A stretch of 9,131 nt of DNA from Deltaproteobacteria bacterium (GTDB lineage: Bacteria > Desulfobacterota > Desulfobacteria > Desulfobacterales > C00003060), in assembly GCA_019309245.1 (NCBI GenBank), contig JAFDGP010000080.1, positions 1 to 9,131 of the forward strand, in the 5' to 3' direction. A program made the position numbers and the translations under genes. Position 1 is the first letter of the stretch. Every line of letters begins with the position of its first letter. Below are positions 6,994 through 9,131 of this stretch, piece after piece. The notes under the pieces were generated by a model. It made no database searches. It saw only the letters and a program-made list of their open reading frames with translations, and was not told the origin of the DNA.

Positions 6994-8470
6994 GAAAACG
7001 AAAGATTCTCCCTGATGTCCGTCAAAGCTTAGCAATATTCAAAATAAAGTGAGTAATGGCTATGTGCTTATCCCAGTCTGGAAGGTAGTGGCAGCTAATC
7101 AACTTGTTTAATGTTGGGAGTTGATGTTCCACCTTGGTAATGTTCTTGAGCCCTGGAGACTTTCTGGCATTCTCAATGAATTTATCAGTTACTGGATCCC
7201 GGTTTGGATTTATCATCACAGTAGCGTATTCGGTTGTCCATGGAGTTCCATAGTCTAAGACTTGCTTGATAACATCTTTATACCTACGTCTTCCCCATAC
7301 CTTAAATTCAATTATTCCTTCTGAATCGTCCTTTTTCAGTAAGATATCAACAAAGCCCTTTTTTCTTGTGGGTTCAGCCATTGCATAATACCCGATGCTT
7401 TTGAGAACTGTTAGCACATGGTCTCTAAAATCCGCTTCAAGAATTCTATTACCTTTTTCATCGAATCGAAATCCTCCGTTCTCCGAAATTGTCCGGATTG
7501 TTCTTTCAAGAGACTCGGCAAATTTTCCTATGGTAGCACTTAGCCCAGGGATTGAGATACCAAGTCGTATTTTTATCGGATTGGAAACATGCTTGCGGAT
7601 GCTTTTATCGAAAGTATCAAAGATGATATTCTTGCCTTGTTTGTAGCCAATATAAACCTTTGAATCTTTTCTTGACCTTTTCCTTTCGCTAAAAATATCC
7701 TGGTGTAATACAAGGTCCCAAGACACGTTTTCCTTTTCAATGTCTAGCTGGCAGGTTGCTTGATGTTCTGTAACCGAAACCTGTGGATGCGGAATTTCAA
7801 TTTCACCGAATGGTAACGCAAGGGTAAAGAGGTTGAACCCTTTTGCCTTGGTGCTTAGGCTGAAGTTTATTTCACCTGCAGTCTCCGACTCTACCAAAAA
7901 GCCAGACGCCCGCAAATACCGAAGCCACCGTGGCTGCTTTTTAATGCGGGCGATAGGGTTTTCATCCTCACCTATAAATATGACCCAGTCTCCCCGTTCA
8001 TAAGAAACTGGCCTCCCAGATAAATTCGCTCCAAAGGCTTCAACAGTCTTAGCATCGATACACCCGATTAGAACAGGGAATGGGATTTGTATACCTTTCT
8101 GTACTTCCAACGAGCCGGTATATTTAATAATGCCTTCGTCCACTGAGACTGAAAGGTATCTGACAATGGCTTTGCATGCTAAAATAGTATCATCTACACA
8201 GAAAAACCTAGCTACGGGAACCCTGTCATTTCCCTTCAGAAGCTTAAACTCTCCTTTTCTGGATTTATCAAACCAGATTCCGGTAAGGGGATCTTTATGC
8301 CCGAAATAAATGATTTGATTGTGTCCAGGCCCTTTCCATATATTGTTGTCAGACCTATCCCGCTTTGGGCTATGGCATTTCCTGTATTCTTTTCCCGAAC
8401 CGCAGGGACACTTATCTTTTGGCCGGATTTCAAATTTCATCGTTGATCTCTCTTGGGGTCAATCGTATAA
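6928..8470 (-). mobile_element. Putative integron gene cassette carrying the SEC-C/PD-(D/E)XK gene
   Basis: The boundaries are set at the G^TT cleavage positions of the two attC sites, giving a unit of about 1,543 bp. It starts with TTATAC, has one ORF beginning 24 nt past the end of the upstream R' box, and ends with its own attC. One ORF, a short leader and a 3' attC is the standard cassette plan. No integrase gene is visible, so this could belong to a chromosomal integron array or to an integrase-less cluster (CALIN). Confidence 0.65.
7022..8440 (-). CDS. SEC-C motif protein with C-terminal PD-(D/E)XK nuclease-like domain
   Basis: A 472-aa protein with no named function that I recognise. 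The N-terminus has a SEC-C zinc motif, CPCGSGKEYRKCH (C11, C13, C22, H23), like the C-terminal metal site of SecA but here at the N-terminus, as in many uncharacterised proteins. Residues about 40-330 show no motif I can name. The C-terminus (about 333-412) has the order of a PD-(D/E)XK nuclease fold: E335 in a helix, D365 in GFVDILL, E378-F-K380 in GIIEFKVWG, then Q393-x3-Y397, a QxxxY motif like that of RecB-type nucleases and HsdR. All these residues are present, so nuclease activity is plausible but inferred. ATG at 8440 has a weak AGAGAG-type SD about 8 nt upstream. It is more AT-rich than the RM genes, sits alone between two attC sites, and shows no promoter of its own. A defence role is a guess from context. 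Confidence 0.85.
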   Translation of the reverse strand: MKFEIRPKDKCPCGSGKEYRKCHSPKRDRSDNNIWKGPGHNQIIYFGHKDPLTGIWFDKSRKGEFKLLKGNDRVPVARFFCVDDTILACKAIVRYLSVSVDEGIIKYTGSLEVQKGIQIPFPVLIGCIDAKTVEAFGANLSGRPVSYERGDWVIFIGEDENPIARIKKQPRWLRYLRASGFLVESETAGEINFSLSTKAKGFNLFTLALPFGEIEIPHPQVSVTEHQATCQLDIEKENVSWDLVLHQDIFSERKRSRKDSKVYIGYKQGKNIIFDTFDKSIRKHVSNPIKIRLGISIPGLSATIGKFAESLERTIRTISENGGFRFDEKGNRILEADFRDHVLTVLKSIGYYAMAEPTRKKGFVDILLKKDDSEGIIEFKVWGRRRYKDVIKQVLDYGTPWTTEYATVMINPNRDPVTDKFIENARKSPGLKNITKVEHQLPTLNKLISCHYLPDWDKHIAITHFILNIAKL

Positions 8471-8537
8471 CGACAAAGCTCACCTGCCGCTATGAAGCGG
8501 CAGCGGAATAGCGGTCAGGTGGAGCGCCTTGTTAAAT
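8465..8537 (-). other. attC integron recombination site between the DUF4145 and SEC-C genes
   Basis: On the minus strand this 73-bp site opens with ATTTAAC (R'', a perfect RYYYAAC) and closes with GTTATAC (R', one mismatch to GTTRRRY). The arms fold as CGCT-C-CACCTG-A-CCGCTAT against ATAGCGG-CAGGTG-AGC. The C and A are unpaired, six pairs apart, on the same strand. On the bottom strand these would be extrahelical G and T, the two bases that orient attC for integrase (G20'' and T12''). The loop is GC-rich. The upstream stop codon ends 3 bp from the site and the next gene starts 24 bp beyond it, as in gene cassettes. Confidence 0.85.
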
Positions 8538-8540
8538 GGA

Positions 8541-9131
8541 TTAAGTTGTCTTATCCCTTTTCTCGATTGCTTTCTTTGCTCCCTCAGGCAATCTTTCAAA
8601 AAGCTTCCTTAGTTTTTTGGGTTTTGCTATACGATCTTCCACTATTTCGTTCACCAAATGAAAAAGAGTAATAGCAATGTCTGCTACATCTTCTTCGCTA
8701 AGTTCGCCGGGATGCACTGCATTATTACCGACGACTCGAACAATATCTAATGCTTGTTGAATTTCTACCGGCAATCCCTTTTTTACTAAGTTGCCTATAT
8801 CACTATTTATATTCTTTCCAGACTCACCTAAATGAACACACAATTTTTGGATTGAAAGGCGCAAAAGAGCGGTTGCTCCTCTTGGAGAATTGTTTACTAT
8901 GTTTCTAGCTTCCATATAGTCTATTTTGACATTCTCTGGCATTTCAGGATGTGGCAATGGAGCTACAGACCCAGCGGGAATCAACAAAACCCCTTCACCA
9001 GTGTCGTCTTCATCCACTCCCTCAGCGGTTTTTAACCAGAAACAATCCTTTCCGCAATGTGCGCAACGGGACTGATGTATAGGGGTTGTTTCGCCGTATC
9101 TACCAAAATGATTTTGCGTCTTACTCCAATA
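8541..9131 (-). CDS. DUF4145-family protein (5' end beyond window edge)
   Basis: The C-terminal 196 residues of a DUF4145 (PF13643-type) protein. The frame is open from the right edge to TAA at 8541-8543. A GTG at 9017 could be taken as a start, but the residues before it, including a zinc-ribbon-like CAHCGKDC (visible residues 23-30), are typical of the family. The gene therefore continues off the window. Visible family features: IPAGSVAPLPHPEMP (51-65); a helical core with DYMEARNIVNNSPRGATALLR (71-91); and the signature RVVGNNAVHPGE (132-143). The family has been linked to the HEPN superfamily and often occurs in defence contexts, but no activity is known. The R-x7-H spacing is longer than the usual RNase R-x4-6-H, so catalysis is doubtful. 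The stop is 3 bp from the attC, so this is probably the upstream cassette of the same array. Confidence 0.85.
   Translation of the reverse strand, partial: YWSKTQNHFGRYGETTPIHQSRCAHCGKDCFWLKTAEGVDEDDTGEGVLLIPAGSVAPLPHPEMPENVKIDYMEARNIVNNSPRGATALLRLSIQKLCVHLGESGKNINSDIGNLVKKGLPVEIQQALDIVRVVGNNAVHPGELSEEDVADIAITLFHLVNEIVEDRIAKPKKLRKLFERLPEGAKKAIEKRDKTT

Noticed and set aside
6750..7025. A 91-codon minus-strand open frame starting with TTG between the SEC-C gene and hsdR.
   Set aside because: It runs through the attC-like site and the inverted repeats, overlaps the SEC-C stop codon, has no recognisable motif, and its coding looks like translated hairpin sequence.
1..9131. CRISPR arrays, tRNA or rRNA genes, transposases, and an integron integrase.
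   Set aside because: No regularly spaced direct repeats, no tRNA-like cloverleaf that I could recognise, and no transposase or tyrosine recombinase reading frame in the window.

Overview
This window looks like an accessory defence island on a bacterial chromosome or large contig. Every supported gene is on the minus strand. In transcription order (right to left) it holds: the 3' part of a DUF4145-family gene, an integron-type attC site, a gene for a SEC-C zinc-motif protein with a PD-(D/E)XK nuclease-like C-terminus, a second attC-like site, about 150 bp of nested inverted repeats, and then a compact four-gene operon hsdR - hsdS - prrC-like - hsdM. The last gene runs off the left edge.

Right part (about 6928-9131): the two genes here are laid out like mobile integron gene cassettes. 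The DUF4145 gene stops 3 bp before a 73-bp attC (8465-8537) that has a long imperfect stem, two bulged bases on one strand and a terminal GTTAAAT/GTATAAC pair. The SEC-C gene starts 24 bp after that site and is followed by a 72-bp attC-like site (6922-6993). The outer box of this second site, GTATAAC, is the exact complement of the box formed when the cassette's own leading end (TTATAC) is joined to its final G on circularisation. That supports 6928-8470 being one discrete cassette of about 1.54 kb. No integron integrase is visible.

Middle (6738-6927): this is a structured non-coding stretch. It includes a 15-bp inverted repeat about 107 bp apart, a perfect 10-bp inverted repeat inside it, a 10-bp-stem hairpin around AACGATTGGT, and a perfect GC-rich hairpin next to the attC end. 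I could not assign it to a known element.

Left part (1-6734): this is a type I restriction-modification operon of the EcoR124I/EcoprrI (type IC) kind. HsdR translocates and cleaves DNA, HsdS recognises the target with two TRDs, and HsdM methylates adenine. A 370-aa protein between hsdS and hsdM matches E. coli PrrC, the tRNA anticodon nuclease, in its ATPase motifs and its Arg-Glu-His ribonuclease triad. In the E. coli prr locus the RM complex holds PrrC latent and phage inhibition of restriction releases it, so this operon probably encodes a two-tier defence: DNA restriction backed by tRNA cleavage. The genes overlap or nearly touch (8-nt overlap, 3-nt gap, 4-nt ATGA overlap), which implies co-translation. 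The order R-S-PrrC-M differs from the classical M-S-PrrC-R.

Organism: probably a mesophilic proteobacterium or relative, possibly Desulfobacterota, judging from strong Shine-Dalgarno sites, moderate GC and the attC style. This is a weak inference. The cassette genes and the HsdS recognition domains are visibly more AT-rich than hsdR and hsdM, consistent with separate horizontal origins.
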